Positions 31,989 to 42,790 are shown, counted from the stretch's first letter. The stretch is 64,000 bases of DNA from Zasmidium citrigriseum (GCA_002786025.1 NHNW01000025.1:434001-498000); one strand, 5' to 3'. A program made the numbers and translations. The notes: a model not told the origin generated them from the sequence alone.

Positions 31989-32041
31989 GGAGCTTGTGTA
32001 TGCGGGTAGTTCCGTGGGTTGGCGCGCCATTTTGCATGGAA
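31989..32041 (-). repeat. Right terminal inverted repeat
   Basis: Minus-strand sequence begins TTCCATGCAAAATGGCGCGC, matching the left end at most positions with a short indel near its inner edge. TA follows at 32042-32043. Confidence 0.9.
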
Positions 32042-33052
32042 TAATAGTCCGCACGGCTGGCGAAAGAATGCAACGAGAGAGCGAACGACTGGAGGCTCAG
32101 GACGAAGCATCATGGCGAACGTGGAGTGAGCCCACCACTATGGTCGCGACAACAGCAAGCATGGCCAACCTGGCGAGGCGTGCGACACTCGCGCCGTCAG
32201 GTTACCGTTCCGTCCTTTTCGTCTATATGCGAGTCCCCGTTTTGGTGAAACGAGAGGCGTGCGTCTTGCGCGAGCTGCGATTCACCCTCAACCACCCGTC
32301 CTGCTTTCTTGAACCTGTGCCCGGCGATACCGACACCACTGCAGATGCTGTGCCATCGTTCAGCTTGTTCGCGAAGGCCTCGTGGAAGTCGAGCAGTTCC
32401 AAGGTCTTGGTGTGTCCCGGCGAAACACGATGGATGTCGTCCCAAAACAAGGGGTCGGCGAAGGCACCTCTAGCCTGTTTGGGCTGAAGAGGACCCAGGT
32501 CATGCTCTGTTCCTTGCGCAGATGCACGACTCGATGCAAGATCGGGCGTCTATCCAGTTTGCCTATATCCTTGCGGGACGTTCGGTTTCTTCAGGCAGTC
32601 TTTCCGGCGCTTCTCACAGTTATTTGTCTTCGAATAGGGAATGATCGACGAGAGACTCGAGCACTCGGACGCGGCAAGACCTTTCTGTGCCATGACGTGT
32701 CCAGCGGAATGGTACACCCGCTGTCGAGTGTCTGGTAAAGTGACTCGTCACACCAGAGGCATGCAGCAGTGCAAAAAGGAGGAAAGAATTGAGAGAGACC
32801 CAAGAGAACCCTGATCCAACGCTGTGCTTGCCGCCAGAACCGAATGTCAACGCCAAGGCTTCAAAATCCATTGTAGGTGTATGGATTGAATCCACGTCCG
32901 AAGCAACACAACACACTGGAAACATTACAAAAGAAAATGGAGGTTGTTTTGATAGCAGGCTGTCCATTTGGGTCCGGTCATGTCACCGCCGTCGCCGACT
33001 AACGCACATAAAAACACATTCGACCTCGACCAAAAATCGCGTACATGGGATC
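32042..33052. other. Intergenic between transposon and tRNA gene
   Basis: About 1 kb of host-like DNA. Frames of 75-118 aa (for example 32382-32738 plus, 32620-32967 minus) show no domain. I see no gene. Its end carries the T-runs that terminate the minus-strand tRNA gene. Confidence 0.5.
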
Positions 33053-33067
33053 AAAAAAAGACAAAAA
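33053..33067 (-). terminator. RNA polymerase III terminator of the tRNA gene
   Basis: On the minus strand TTTTT (33063-33067) starts five nucleotides after the tRNA 3' end and TTTTTTT (33053-33059) follows. T-runs at this distance are standard Pol III stop signals. Confidence 0.8.
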
Positions 33068-33126
33068 GAGATAGCTGAGAACGGTTTCGATCCGTTGCCC
33101 TCCGGGTTATGAGCCCGGCGCGCTTC

Positions 33127-33195
33127 CTGAAAGGTTGTTAGACTGGTATTCATGTCGTCGACCCCTGAGGGACGATCGAAAATTGGTTCACTGAC
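33127..33195 (-). other. tRNA intron 2 (D loop), GT-AG type
   Basis: 69 nt; donor GTCAGT, branch GTCTAAC (CTAAC at 33137-33141), acceptor CCTTTCAG. It separates nucleotides 17 and 18 of the tRNA, in the D loop. GTCAGT is a less common but acceptable fungal donor. Confidence 0.8.
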
Positions 33196-33206
33196 CGCTG
33201 CGCCAC

Positions 33207-33258
33207 CTAAGCGATTGTTAGAACATGTTTTGCGGTGAGATAGACCACTGGAACTTAC
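33207..33258 (-). other. tRNA intron 1 (acceptor stem), GT-AG type
   Basis: 52 nt; donor GTAAGT, branch TTCTAAC (CTAAC at 33217-33221), acceptor CGCTTAG. Length and signals equal those of protein-gene introns in this window. It separates nucleotides 6 and 7 of the tRNA. Because exon 2 starts with G, the cut could slide by one base, but only this placement gives GT..AG. Confidence 0.82.
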
Positions 33259-33264
33259 TCAGCT

Positions 33265-34671
33265 GCTTGCACAAGCCAGTACGTGATTGGTTGGGCATTG
33301 GTCGGCCTTCAATACATATATACCTATGACCGGCTGTTTCCGCTCTCGGCCGAACAGGAAGTCCCGACAGGAAACCCTGGCCAACCTGGCGTCCTAGAGA
33401 CTGCAAGACTTTCATCCGCCCTTTGATATCTCAAAAGCAAACTCATATCGACATGAGTGTGCCTTTGACGGCTGAGGAAGTGATATCGCAGCCTTGTCAC
33501 GATGCAGCCTTGCCCTCGGCATTTTCAAACGATCGCAGCAAACCAACCTGCATGGCTCCAGAACCCGGAAAGCGCCTGACTGCATGATTTCCTTCGAGTA
33601 TGCATCAAAATCTCACTGCCCGGCATGGGCATAATCACGGCCTCCCTTCTTCGTCAACAGCTCCGCTGACCCCGTCAAACACCCCATCCAGTACCGGTAT
33701 TTCCCTTTCTTGACCCTGGTGCCTTCTCGCCACGCGCAGCCTGCGGAGCGCCATGGAACGACGTCTTCCTGCGCCGCTTACGACTGTTCACAGCAACAGC
33801 TTCCCTTCGACTTTCTTCCAACGCAAGCGGCGCTGCAAGTGCAACACCAGCCAGAAATCGGAGAATATTATCTTTGGTTGCTCCACACACGATGTGAAGA
33901 TCGACATAGGAGCCGAGTCCGCTCCCGTGAGCCCAAAATTGGAAACGACCTCTCAACTGACGACAAACCGCAACAACGTTCTACCTTTTCTGTACCAGGG
34001 AACTATCAAGAACGCCAACATGCACGTCACAACGACCATCAGCTATATCTCGGACTATACAACAAGTTGCATTTCGATGCCCTCGTATCGCAACTTCCAA
34101 CAGAGAAACCGAGGCTCAAAGTCCCCCATCCTTAGCCTCTCCTGAAGACACTCTTTTCGGACACCATCTTTCCGAGCTCCACAGAAACCATCGCCCTCCA
34201 AATCTCCCATCCCCGTCCGGCGTGCTATCTTGGTCTGACCTCACGCTATAGGATTCTTTCCTTCCCAAAGTGGCAGTTTCATCGATGGCATTCCGTCATG
34301 TCCATCTCAGCGGCGCTCAATCGCAACGACACCCGATCTCACGACGCGTCGGCTAAAGACCTAACTTCACGCCAGACCCATCCTACAACGCTCGGAATGG
34401 ACAACGGATTTGCCACGAGTCGTGATGTTTGGGAGAAGTAGCGTGCTCGTGTTGTCCGAGTTCGATCATCGAGGCGCTTACGAAGGACGATAGGACACTA
34501 CTCGTTGACGGCGTCGAGTATGTGAGGTGGTAGGTATATATTCCTGTTGTCTCCTTCACCTGAACGCAGCCGCTTCTCCTACCCGACTACTTCAACCGTC
34601 AATCGTTCGACTTTGCTTCGTATCAAGCCTTTACTTGGACCCTTCCAGACCAATCGTCTTTATTTACGACA
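33265..34671. other. Intergenic, about 1.4 kb
   Basis: No gene supported. Two overlapping plus-strand frames at 33710-34145 (130-141 aa) compete and neither has a recognisable domain. The first tens of bases would hold upstream elements of the minus-strand tRNA gene; the last 150 bases hold the promoter and CT-rich leader of the secreted Gly/Asn-rich gene. Confidence 0.5.
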
Positions 34672-35324
34672 ATGCGTGCCTCTACCATCTTCGCCCTCAT
34701 CGGCTCGGCGCTGTGCGTCTCTGCTGCCGCCATTCCAGCACCCCAGAACGGAAACGATATTGGCTCCGCCCTCGGCAGCACTCTGGGCTCGGTCACCGGC
34801 ACTCTCAACGGTTCAGGCAATGGCAATGGTGACGGAGCAGGATCTGGCAACGGTAGGAATAGGAGATAAGAATCCTAGTTGAGCAGGAGCTGACAAGGGC
34901 TTCAGGCAATGGATCAGGCTCAGGCAACTCGGCAGGCAATGGGTCCGGCTCGGGCAATGAGGCAGGAGTGAGTCAGAATCAATTGAACATGTTTTTGAAA
35001 CAAGCTGACCAAGATACAGAACGGCAACTCTGCTGGCGTAAGGACTATACTTCTCAACTCACTATGGACTCGATCACTGACACTCGAAACAGGACGGTAA
35101 CTCTGCCGGCAATGACAACGGCAACGGAAACAGTGCAGGAAACGGTAGCGGAGTGAGCACACCCACAAGACATTTGACGTTCCAACGAGACTAACATATA
35201 CCTCTCCAGAACGGCAACAACCTTGGCTCAATTGGCAGCATCAACGTAAGTCCTACGATAGATCCTACGATAAACATCCTGTGATGTGAGTTGGGGTACG
35301 GGTCGTTGACAAAAGGGACAGTGA
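34672..35324 (+). CDS. Secreted Gly/Asn/Ser-rich repeat protein, multi-exon
   Basis: Small secreted protein of unknown function. Proposed exons: 34672-34852, 34906-34967, 35020-35037, 35093-35152, 35210-35245 and a terminal 35322-35324 that is only the stop codon, giving 119 aa. A clear signal peptide (MRASTIFALIGSALCVSAAAIPAP) is followed by Gly/Asn/Ser repeats such as GNGSGSGNSAGNGSGSGN. All inner exons encode only this repeat; introns are 53-76 bp with CTGAC or CTAAC branch sites, and most exons start AACGGCAAC or GACGGTAAC and end GG(C/A) before the donor. Exon 3 is 18 bp. If intron 5 is not spliced the frame ends at a TGA near 35284, adding a few residues. It has no cysteines, unlike most effectors; a cell-wall or matrix role is possible. 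Confidence 0.6.
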
Positions 35325-36388
35325 GTCTAATACTCAATAGTTCTAGATGGCGAGGACATCTGCTTGAGCAGGACGGTAATACTTTGGACATCATGGACAA
35401 AAAAGGGGCGTTTCCTTTGTAGAAATAGAATGGTGTTGGACACAGATACCCTCGATGCAACAACCTTGGAGGCATACATGACGGCCGCTGGTAATTGAAT
35501 GAAAGACGCACTGGTTGCAAGATATTCCTCCAGCGTATTCTTCTATACTATACCTTTCATTCAGCGAGTATCGAGTAGGACTCGAAAATATCGGCCCTAT
35601 TTTGCTGCCTGAGCACAAGCATCCACGCGCCCTCCTGTGCCTCCATCTCCGCAAAGCCCCGAAGCCACCGAGTCGCACAGAATCTCACAGCTCCAGCTCG
35701 GCAACCCTCCACAAGCCTGCCAGCATGACCCTCTCGCGACACACACCTCCTCCCATCTTCCCACGCACGCGCTGCATTTCGACGAAGTGCGGCCGTCATC
35801 AGCGTGGGGAGTCGGACGGCTGACCAGCCCGTCGTCAATCGCTGACACTGCTCGAGAGCAAAACGTGCTCCCTCTGCCTCGCGCTCATTGGTGCATTTCG
35901 CATCAGATCTTTGATCCTGCCCAGCCCCGGGAATGGACGCCTTTGCTTTGCCAACACCAACGCGGAGCGTGTCGACGTGGGCGACGGGGAGTAGGAGAAG
36001 TGGGTGTCGCGTGCTTCCATCAAGGTGGTTGCCTTCTTCTTTTATTATCCTCCTCTGCCTGCTCTCTTTCTTCAAAATCAACATCTCGCGTTCTCCTGCC
36101 TCTTACCGCCTCCCCAGCCCTGAGAGATCCGATCCGACCGCCCGGGGAACGGATCAGCCGCTTGCCCAGTACCTGCATCGGTGACGTACCCTTTCAACAT
36201 TTTCCACGCAAGGGGACTGGACGTTGGTCGGCAGTTTTGCTGTCTTGGAGGTTGCGTGGAGGTTTTTGAGGCTGGGATCTCTTTTAGGAGACCGGCGGTG
36301 GACATTCGCTCTTTCCAGAATATGCGATTTTGAGGAGTTGCGGACGGTCGTCACGATATAACGCACGGAACGAACGCCGAGAACGCGC
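35325..36388. other. Intergenic, about 1.1 kb
   Basis: No gene supported. Frames at 35557-36084 (minus, 175 aa) and 35637-36269 (plus, 210 aa) overlap on opposite strands and lack domains. The 3' part should contain the endopolyphosphatase promoter. Confidence 0.5.
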
Positions 36389-38434
36389 ATGAAGATGCGT
36401 TTCGAGGGTGTCTTCGCTGCGGCGCTGCTTGTGCAGGCATACGCAGCGCCGCCAGCTCAAATACCGCTGAAAAGTGAGGAAGGGCAATTGCATGAAAATG
36501 GTCAGCATGACCAAATTCAGAAGCGACGGCCTTTGCATGGGCGTTTCCTGCAAATTACAGGTAGGCGGTGAAAGCAATTCAGTCTGACAACTTTAGGCTC
36601 ACATGTGCCAGACTTCCATCCCGATCGATTCTACGAAGTCTACTCGTCGACCTCAGAAGATGCAGCATGTCATCGCGGGAAAGGCCCTGCAGGAATCTAT
36701 GGAGCCGAAACCAGCGAATGCGACAGTCCGATCTCGTTGGTCAACAAGACCATGGCCTGGGTTGACAAGAACTTGAAGGACAAAGTGGACTTTGTGATAT
36801 GGACGGGCGATTCTGCGCGACATGACAACGACGACGAGTTGCCACGAAGTAAGGAGCAAGTCATTGGTCTGAACAAGCTCATGGTGCAAAAGATGGCAGA
36901 GGTGTTTGGAAAGCACAATGGAGATGAGGAGGACGATGACCCGAATAACGACTATATCATCCCAATTGTGCCGAACTTGGGGAACAACGACATCCTCCCA
37001 CACAACATCATGGCCAAAGGACCGAACGAGTGGACAAGGACATATGCCGGGATCTGGAAGCAATTCATTCCTGAAGCGCAGAAACACTCATTCGAGCAGG
37101 GAGGGTGGTTCTATTCGGAAGTCATTCCCAATAAGCTTGCGGTGTTCAGCATGAACACGATGTACTTCTTCGGCAGCAATTCCCTGGCTGACGGCTGTGC
37201 TGAGCGTGGCGAACCTGGATACCAACACATGGAGTGGCTCCGAATTCAGCTGCAATTCATGCGCGACCGAAACATGAAGGCTATTTTGATTGGACATGTG
37301 CCTCCAGTCAGGCAAGATGCAAAGACTGCCTGGGATGAGACGTGCTGGCAGAAATACACGCTCTGGCTGCGACAGTACCGGGATGTGATTATTAGCAGTC
37401 ATTACGGCCATTTCAACTACGATCACTTCATGTTCCAGGACTTCAAAGATCTTGACAAGGACACGAAGAAGGGCCGCATGAAGTATCTGCACACGAACGC
37501 GGACGAGGATGAGGACGATGAGATCTCCACACAAGTCAAGACGGACTACTTCATTCAGCTGCGAGACGAATGGTCGGACCTGCCTCAGCCTCCAAAAGAG
37601 AAGTCGAAGAGTTGGCTTGATTTCGTGCTGAAAAAGAAGAAGGACAAGAAGGAGTACAAGAAGAAGCAAAAGAAGTATCTCAAGAAGATGGGAGGAGAGT
37701 ACGCCGAACGCTTTGCTGCAACTTTCGTAAGTGCGAGCGTTGTTCCCAACCTGTTCCCAACAATGCGAGTATTCGAGTACAACACGACAGGTCTCGAGCA
37801 CGCACTTGACGAACAAGTCGAGATTCCGGCCCCAGCACCATTCGATTATGACGACAGCGATGTGGACGCAGAAAAGAAGAAAAAGAAGAAGCACAAGTTC
37901 ACTGTTCCAGATGGTCCCTCCAAATCGGCACCGCCTGGTCCTGCGTATTCGCCGCAAGCACTCTCGCTGCTGAAGTACACGCAATACTTCGCCAACCTGA
38001 CGTACATCAACAACGACTTCACTCGCTCATCTGACGAAGAGAACGAAATAGACACCGAGAAATGGAATGAGGGCAAGCACAAAGGCAAAAAGCCTCACAA
38101 CAAGGACGATACCCCGAAACCACACAAGTTCAAGTATGAGGTCTTGTACGACACTCAAAAGGACAAGGTCTACAACCTCGAAGACCTAACAATGCCGAAC
38201 ATGATCGAGCTCGCCCGACGAATTGGCGACTTCGTAGCCGAAGACGACAGTGAAGAACTCGCCCAAGAAGATGGCGAGATTGACGTTGACAAGAAAAAGA
38301 AGAAAAAGAAGAAGAAGCATAAAAAGGGGCATCACGGACATCGCAAGGAGAACGAGGCTTGGTTCACGTTCATCCGGCGAGCGTATGTCGAGACGATGAA
38401 CCCAGAAGACATAGACGATGAGTTTGGGCGATGA
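36389..38434 (+). CDS. PPN1: Vacuolar endopolyphosphatase (Ppn1-like)
   Basis: Metallophosphoesterase that cuts long inorganic polyphosphate chains internally; a type II membrane protein of the vacuole in yeast. Exons 36389-36560 and 36612-38434 give 664 aa. The N-terminus has one hydrophobic segment (FEGVFAAALLVQAYAAPPA) serving as signal anchor. The acceptor at 36611 rather than 36596 was chosen because it restores LQITDFHPDRFY, the family's metal-binding D-x-H block. Further metal ligands: WTGDSARHDND, PNLGNNDILPHN, AILIGHVPP and SSHYGHFNYDHF. Family Cys motifs (ACHRGKGPAGIYGAETSECDSP) are present. Lys-rich tracts (KKKKDKKEYKKKQKKYLKK; KKKKKKKKKHKKGHHGHRK) could bind polyphosphate. The C-terminus NEAWFTFIRRAYVETM is conserved. 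The first ATG is used; a second is two codons later. Confidence 0.92.
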
Positions 38435-39222
38435 TGAAAAAAGGCATGAAGCGTGATGAGCATTTGTGAATTTGAGCGTTTATGAAAATTGAGATACCTA
38501 TCTGACGAAACATTTCATTTGACCTTGACCTATCTATCGACTATCTCATCGGCCTCGCCGCAGATACTATATTCAGTCTTTCACGTGTCAATCGTGTCGT
38601 CGGCGCCAGCTTTTTAGCCACGCTCCGGCGCCAAGTCGGAACAGCGTCAGAGTCGCCGCCGACCGAGAAAAGCTTTCCGTCCAAACACCATCCAGCCTGC
38701 TTTCTCTTTCGGCCGCAAACAACATCGTCTTGCTCTCCCACCTCGGCATCGCCGCTATGGCCTTGACACAATCCTTGCATAAGTCCGCAACCACTCTTCA
38801 CATGCCGTCGTCACGGATCGGAGCAGGCCTTCAACGGAGCCTCCACGCCGAGTCCACGGATGCTACTAGGCAATATCCTGGTCAAACACCTTGTCAGGAG
38901 CCACACTGAGGCGAAGTTACTGTCGTCAGCCAATCGCGGCTTGGGCTTTGTGTGTTTCATCTGTGCTTTTCGTGCGGTAGGGCTATACGGTGTACGGGTG
39001 ACGACGTCGTCTCCTGTATAACTTCTTGGTAGTCTTTTTCTTTCTGGGAGTATTAAAGGCTTTGGGATCCTGTCGTCCAGAGGGCTTGAATACTCATCAT
39101 TGACGATCTCGCTTTCGTATATTTTTGAAAACCCAGACTTGCCTCCCTACAGCTAGACCTTTGATCCTACCTAATTCACTTTGGCAGCATACCAGAAAGC
39201 CCTTCGAGGCGAGGATATCACA
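38435..39222. other. Intergenic upstream of CYP505
   Basis: No gene supported; a minus-strand 86-aa frame at 38541-38801 lacks a domain. Contains the endopolyphosphatase 3' flank and the CYP505 promoter. A frame in phase with the P450 runs upstream to 39181 but starts without ATG. Confidence 0.5.
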
Positions 39223-42200
39223 ATGGCGGTGGATAGAAGAGATACAGAGCCGATCCCTCACCCACGGACACTACCTTTGCTCGGAAACTTGCTGGACCTT
39301 AACGCAGAGATACCACTTTTAAAGCTGCACGACTTTGGAAAGCAATATGGTATGCCCCCCGAAACCCGAAGACCGCACCGCACAAATCCTGACAAGTCGT
39401 AGGAGAGATCTTCAGTCTGTACATGGGCTCGAGACGGAGGATATTCGTCTGCTCACAAGCGATGACAAACGAAGTCTGCGATGAGAGGCGATTCCACAAG
39501 ACTGTGGCAGAGGCCCTTCACCAGCTACGAAATGGTGTCCACGATGGACTCTTCACAGCTTTCGACGGCGAGGACAACTGGATGACGGCACACCGAACGC
39601 TAGTACCGGCATTCGGCCCTCTCAATATCTCGAGCATGTTCGACTCCATGAAGGACATTGCCTCCCAGCTCGTGATGAAGTTCGCACGATACGGTACATC
39701 ATATCAAATTCCCGTCGCCGAGGACTTCACACGTTTGACCCTGGATACTCTGGCACTGTGCGCCATGGACTTCAGATTCAACTCTTTCTACACCGAAGAG
39801 ATGCACCCATTCGTCACGGCTATGGTCAACTTCCTCAAATACGCCGAAGGCCGGGCGAAGCGTCCAGCTCTCTTGACGCCTTTCTACAGTGCCGAAGAGG
39901 CGAAGTGGCAGGCTGACATCGATTACATGCGCAATCTCGCCAAAGAGCTCGTTCAAGAACGGAGAGACAACCCACGAGAGGTCAAGGACCTTCTTAATGC
40001 AATGGTCAACGGCAAAGACCCCAAGACTGGAAAGCACCTACCAGAGTCCTCGATCATCGACAACATGATCACCTTCCTCATTGCAGGCCATGAGACTACT
40101 TCAGGAATGCTGTCTTTCACTTTTTACTACCTACTCAAGAACCCAGATGCTTACCGAAAAGCACAAGAAGAGGTCGATCGGGTGGTTGGAAAGGAGAGCA
40201 TTCGTTTGGAGCACTTGAGCAAGCTTCCATACATCACTGCCGTGCTTCGAGAAGCATCGAGACTGCAACCCACTGCGCCTGGTTTCAGCGTAACGCCGCG
40301 AAGCGAGACTGGCGATACAGTCGGCGGCAAGTACTTCGTCGAGCCTGGAGAGTCGATCCTTGTGCTGCTTCACAACGTACACCGAGACCCAGCAGTCTAT
40401 GGCGATGATGCAGAGGAGTTCAAACCTGAGCGCATGCTGGATGAGAACTTCAACAAGCTGCCCCCGAACTCTTGGAAGCCTTTTGGAAACGGAGCAAGAG
40501 GCTGCATTGGTATGTACCGCGACTATGATATCTTAACTTCTGACAGTGACTAATTGGTTCCTAGGCCGCCCATTTGCATGGCAAGAAATGATGCTGGTAG
40601 TGGCGATGCTACTCCAATACTTCGACTTCACGCCAGATGATCCTCAGTACAGCTTACATCTAGCTTCGACCTTGACTATCAAGCCCAAGGACTTCCACAT
40701 GCGCGCTAAGCTAAGGGAGGGCTGGACTGCTAGGACAATCGAGCAGAGTCTTACTGGCCAGCAGCCAGTGACCGCAACAGTACGTTCTTCTTGTCTCTCA
40801 AGTATGTCCACATCGCTGACACTTCGACAGCCATCGAGAGCGCCAAGCATCTCCGGCGCAGACGACCACAGCGGAAAGCCATTGACAATTCTTTACGGTA
40901 GCAACAGCGGCACCTGTGAAGCTCTCGCTCAGACGATTGCAGCGGACGCTCATTCGCACGGCTTTTCAGCGAGCAGTGTAACAACTCTAGATTCGGCCAA
41001 GCAGCACCTGCCTTCCGATGAGCCAGTAATCATCATTACTGCAAGTTACGAAGGCCAGCCTTGCGACAATGCAGCCCACTTCTACAATTGGCTTCAGAAT
41101 CTGCAACCTGATGATAAGCTAAATGTCAACTACACCGTCTTTGGGTGTGGCCACTCGGACTGGAAGCAGACGTTTCACCGTATCCCAACAACCATCGATA
41201 GCATGTTGGAGAAGGCTGGTGGCAAGAGAATCTGCGACATTGGCCTCGCAGATGCTGCGAAAGGCGACATGATGTCTGACTTCCAGACTTGGGAAGATCA
41301 AACGCTGTGGCCAGCATTGAAGAGACACTTCGGTGGAGATGAAGAGACTTCTGCCATTGCCGCTCCTTCAATCAGCCAAAGCGTTTCGATCGAGGTCTTC
41401 AACAGGAGAGCATCTCACCTGAGATCAGACGTCTCGGAAGCCAAGGTACTGGCAGCAAAGACGCTGACTGCGCCCGGCATTGCAGAGAAGAAGCACATCG
41501 AACTCCAGCTGCCGTCCGACATGACCTACAGAGCTGGCGACTACTGCGCTGTCCTACCCCTGAACCCACCAGAGACAGTCCACCGCGTGATGACCCGCTT
41601 CAGCCTCCCCTGGGACGCCATGCTCAAGATCTCCTCCCGCACCGGAACCCAACTCCCCACCGAACACCCCGTCTCCGCTCAGAACCTCTTCGGCGCCTAC
41701 CTCGAACTCTCCCAACCCGCCACAAAACGCAACATCTCCATGCTAATCGAAGCCAGCCGCGATACCAGAACCAAAGAAGACCTCACCGCACTCCTCGAAG
41801 GCGATTTCCAAGCCCAAATCACCGACAAACGCATCTCTCTGCTCGACCTCCTCGAGCGCCATCCTTCGATCCAACTCCCCCTGAGCGCCTTCGTCGCCTC
41901 CCTGATCTCTATGCGCGTCCGGCAGTACTCTATCTCCTCCTCGCCCCTCTCGGACCCGACAAAAGCCTCCCTGACCTTCGCCATCCTCGACGAACCATCT
42001 TTCAGCGGGCAAGGTCGCCACGTCGGCGTAGCCTCACACTACCTCTCCAGCCTCTCCCCCGGCGACATCGTCCACGTCGCCGTCCGCCAAAGTCACAAAT
42101 CCTTCCACCTCCCCACAGACCCAGAAAACGTCCCCATCATAATGATCGCCGCAGGAGCAGGTCTCGCTCCCTTCCGCGGCTTCGTCCAAGAGCGCGCCGC

Positions 42201-42603
42201 ACAAATCGCCTCAGGTCGGAAACTCGCTCCAGCCCATCTCTACTTCGGCTGTCGCCATCCAGCAAAGGACGACTTGTACCACGAAGAATTCGATTTCTGG
42301 GAGAAGATGGGCGCCGTCACGATCCATCGATCTTTCAGCCAGGCGCCGGAGCAGAGCAATGGGCATAAGCATATTGATGAGGTTCTGCTTGCTGATCGAG
42401 AGAAGATTGCCGAGCTTTGGTATAAGGGAGCCAAGGTCTATGTTTGTGGGAGTCGAGGGCTTGGGGAGAGTGTTAAGAATGCTTGTATTGAGATTGCGAA
42501 GGAGTCGGCGAAGGAGAGGGGGATGACGGGCTCTGATGAGGCTGTTAACAAGTGGTTCGAGTCGATCAGGAACGAGAGGTATAGTACGGACGTTTTCGCC
42601 TAG
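39223..42603 (+). CDS. Self-sufficient cytochrome P450-reductase fusion, CYP505
   Basis: P450 fused to its NADPH reductase; CYP505 (P450foxy) enzymes hydroxylate fatty acids and alkanes at sub-terminal positions. Four exons: 39223-39349, 39403-40509, 40565-40779 and 40831-42603, giving 1,073 aa, the usual size. P450 part: PHPRTLPLLGNLLDL at the start, I-helix AGHETTSG (about residues 270-277), K-helix EASR, heme loop FGNGARGCIG with Cys410 spanning intron 2. Linker about 455-495. Reductase part: flavodoxin ILYGSNSGTCEALAQ (from about residue 500), FAD block RQYSISSSPL, NADPH block, ending ERYSTDVFA as in the family. The third intron (51 bp) is a multiple of three and stop-free and falls in the linker, so retention would be tolerated. 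No transmembrane anchor, as expected. The region 41570-42290 uses strongly C-ending codons. Confidence 0.95.
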
Positions 42604-42790
42604 AAAAAGGTGGCTTGCTGGCGTTAAGACTTTTGATTTGAGGTATTTCAAAGGGAAGGAAGCGAGGCGTTGGTTTGGTAGAGGCGGGTAGTGAGCCTTG
42701 TCGGCTCTACTTTGAAATGGTATTCTCTCTTCATGCATCTGGGCTGTTCAGTTGTCGAACGTGAAATCGTAGATCGATCCCCGTTGGGTT

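Larger units (their letters stand above)
28045..32041. mobile_element. Tc1/mariner-type DNA transposon, RIP-mutated, two genes
   Basis: A 3,997-bp element flanked by TA on both sides (28043-28044 and 32042-32043), with terminal inverted repeats of about 50 bp (28045-28093 and 31989-32041). Similarity between the ends continues more weakly for about 50 bp further. The interior from about 28200 to 31900 shows the RIP pattern, while the ends do not. A DD34E transposase frame lies on the minus strand and a 558-codon passenger frame on the plus strand. The TA duplication, repeat ends and DD34E motif place it in Tc1/mariner. Its two-gene make-up and 4-kb size recall the Ant1-like group, but I cannot confirm the family. 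Confidence 0.88.
33072..33264 (-). tRNA. Initiator tRNA-Met(CAU) with two spliceosomal-type introns
   Basis: Minus strand. Exons are 33259-33264 (AGCTGA), 33196-33206 (GTGGCGCAGCG) and 33072-33126 (55 nt, holding anticodon CAT). Joined they make a 72-nt tRNA with a perfect 7-bp acceptor stem (AGCTGAG with CTCAGCT), a D arm like yeast initiator tRNA, an anticodon stem CCGGG/CCCGG around CTCATAA, and T stem AACGG/CCGTT with loop ATCGAAA. Initiator hallmarks are present: A1:U72, three G:C pairs beside the anticodon loop, and A at the first T-loop position. Intron 1 (33207-33258, 52 nt) has GTAAGT, CTAAC and TTAG; intron 2 (33127-33195, 69 nt) has GTCAGT, CTAAC and TTTCAG. They sit after tRNA nucleotides 6 and 17, not at the usual 37/38. 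The A box (TGGCGCAGCGG, uninterrupted because intron 2 starts with G) and B box (GGATCGAAACC) remain. Splicing by the spliceosome is inferred. Confidence 0.85.

Noticed and set aside
33072..33213. Reading the tRNA as a two-exon gene with only the D-loop intron, starting at CGCTTAG
   Set aside because: It leaves two acceptor-stem mismatches and an extra base. The upstream AGCTGA followed by GTAAGT, with CTAAC and TTAG before GTGGCGC, gives a perfect stem and exact 72-nt length.
36561..36596. A 36-bp intron in the endopolyphosphatase gene
   Set aside because: The acceptor 15 bp further (36611) gives a normal 51-bp intron and restores the conserved ITDFHPD metal motif.
39181..39222. Upstream extension of the CYP505 frame to 39181
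   Set aside because: No ATG there; the ATG at 39223 gives the usual short CYP505 N-terminus.
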